Part shown: positions 15,087 to 15,835 of the stretch, in pieces
Layout of the letters: each line of letters begins with the position of its first letter
Numbering within the stretch: position 1 is the stretch's first letter
Origin: Dehalococcoidia bacterium
GTDB lineage: Bacteria > Chloroflexota > Dehalococcoidia > Dehalococcoidales > JAUWZL01
Assembly (NCBI GenBank): GCA_030615305.1
Contig: JAUWZL010000004.1
Coordinates: forward strand, 1-15,835
Reading direction: 5' to 3'
DNA: 15,835 nucleotides
Notes under the pieces: model-generated
Seen by the model: the letters and a program-made list of their open reading frames with translations, nothing else
The model's database searches: none
Told to the model about the DNA's origin: nothing
Program-made: the position numbers and the translations under genes

Positions 15087-15800
15087 TCAAGCGGTGCTCA
15101 AAGAGAGGGTTGTTTTCAGGTCAAGCTTGATGCCAAGCCCCATGGTGGTAGCAAGATAAGCACTTTTAACATACTGCCCCTTGGCACCACTGGGTTTAGC
15201 CTTCATCACCGCCTCAATCACTGCCGCCAGGTTGGCCAGCAGCTTATCATCTTCAAAGCTAGCCTTACCCAGGGGCAAATGAATGATGGCTGTTCTATCC
15301 AGCTTGAACTCTGCCCGGCCCTTGCGAGCCTCGTTTATTACACGAGGTAAATCATCTGCGGCGACGACAGTTCCCGATTTTGGATTGGGCATGAGCCCCC
15401 TACGGCCTAGGATTTTGCCCAGCTTGCCCACCTTGCCCATCATTTCAGGGGTAGCTATGGCGGTATCAAATTCCAACCAGCCGCCCTCTATCTTCTTAAC
15501 CAGCTCATCGGCACCAATGGTATCCGCCCCGGCATTTTGAGCAATCTTCTCAGCTTCACCCTGAGCGAAGACTAAAACATGCACCTTTTTCCCCAGTCCG
15601 TGTGGCAGGAGAGCAACCCCGCGTATCTGCTGGCTGGAATTTCGCGGGTCAACACCCATCCTAAGGTGAAGCTCAACAATCTCATCAAATTGGGCATGAG
15701 CCATCTTTTTAGCCAGCTCAATAGCCTCCTGAGGGGAGTATTCATTTGTCCTGTCAAGCAGTTTAGCTGCCTCTTGATAACCTTTACTATGCTTTGCCAT
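15087..15800 (-). CDS. rplA: Ribosomal protein uL1
   Basis: L1 binds 23S rRNA at the mobile L1 stalk and in many bacteria represses its own rplK-rplA mRNA. The 237-residue product has the usual length and shows AKHSKGYQEAAKLLD at the N-terminus, VELHLRMGVDPRNSSQQIRG, the family signature GKILGRRGLMPNPKSGTV (about 130-147) and KGRAEFKLDRTAIIHLPLGK. The common VRLPHGTGK segment reads VALLPHGLGK. It starts at ATG 15800, only three bases after the rplK stop, so the two are translationally coupled; the Shine-Dalgarno sequence is weak (AGAAG). About 40 bases separate its stop from the L10 leader. Confidence 0.97.
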   Translation of the reverse strand: MAKHSKGYQEAAKLLDRTNEYSPQEAIELAKKMAHAQFDEIVELHLRMGVDPRNSSQQIRGVALLPHGLGKKVHVLVFAQGEAEKIAQNAGADTIGADELVKKIEGGWLEFDTAIATPEMMGKVGKLGKILGRRGLMPNPKSGTVVAADDLPRVINEARKGRAEFKLDRTAIIHLPLGKASFEDDKLLANLAAVIEAVMKAKPSGAKGQYVKSAYLATTMGLGIKLDLKTTLSLSTA

Positions 15801-15803
15801 CTT

Positions 15804-15835
15804 CTACTCTATCTTAATGCCCATACTTCGGGCGG
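15804..15835 (-). CDS. rplK: Ribosomal protein uL11, last codons only (5' part outside the window)
   Basis: Reading leftward from the window edge, the frame gives ARSMGIKIE and a TAG stop at 15804-15806. ARSMGI at the very C-terminus is the ending of L11 (typically GTARSMGI), and rplK is the standard gene before rplA. Only about ten codons are visible, so the call rests on this motif and on gene order. Confidence 0.85.
   Translation of the reverse strand, partial: ARSMGIKIE

Noticed and set aside
15045..15090. Possible internal promoter for rplJL after rplA
   Set aside because: TTGATG is present, but no good -10 lies at 16-18 bases; only AT-rich AATTTA or badly spaced TTAAAT is available.
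14967..15350. Plus-strand 127-codon open frame
   Set aside because: It runs antisense through the L10 leader and rplA and resembles no protein family.
1..15835. CRISPR array, transposase gene, phage or toxin-antitoxin module
   Set aside because: No regularly spaced direct repeats and no protein with such domains were seen on either strand.

Overview
The window looks like a chromosomal stretch from an uncultured member of the Chloroflexota, most likely class Dehalococcoidia. This is inferred from gene content and protein style (nusA-ylxR-infB-rbfA-truB followed by an inositol-phospholipid gene set, a bacterial-type rplKAJL operon and a DUF2339 membrane protein); no database search was possible. 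Coding density is high and nearly all genes are housekeeping. I see no rRNA or tRNA gene, CRISPR array, transposase, toxin-antitoxin pair or phage gene.

Layout. (1) 1-1370, plus strand: the 3' part of a DUF2339 multi-pass membrane protein, then a 54-codon double-CxxC zinc-ribbon ORF that looks cut short, then about 200 bases of non-coding DNA with two strong hairpins and a short inverted repeat. The hairpins include terminators facing the leftward operon. (2) 1371-11134, minus strand: one long leftward gene set reading nusA, ylxR, infB, rbfA, truB, ino1, a PimA-like glycosyltransferase, a phosphatidylinositol-phosphate synthase-like CDP-alcohol phosphotransferase, purA and an unrecognised anchored or secreted protein. 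Most genes are separated by 0-60 bases or overlap; the largest gap, about 100 bases, is between truB and ino1. A textbook sigma-70-type promoter (TTGCAT, 17 bases, TATAAT) precedes nusA, and a small intrinsic terminator lies inside the nusA leader. (3) 11188-13510, plus strand: comM (Mg-chelatase-like AAA+ ATPase) and a DUF502 membrane protein, driven by a promoter divergent from that of nusA and apparently giving a leaderless comM mRNA. (4) 13445-15835, minus strand: end of rplK, rplA, an L10 leader with an attenuator, rplJ, rplL (with a 50-residue N-terminal extension) and a two-helix membrane protein whose end overlaps the DUF502 gene tail to tail.

How the genes fit together. The nusA-truB block is the conserved transcription/translation module (NusA, YlxR/RnpM, IF2, RbfA, TruB), here without rimP. 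Ino1 makes inositol-1-phosphate, the CDP-alcohol enzyme can join it to CDP-diacylglycerol, and the PimA-like transferase can glycosylate the product, so a three-gene inositol glycolipid pathway sits behind the translation genes. The most interesting signals are regulatory: the attenuators in front of nusA and rplJ, and the leaderless comM start. I found no convincing new biological system.
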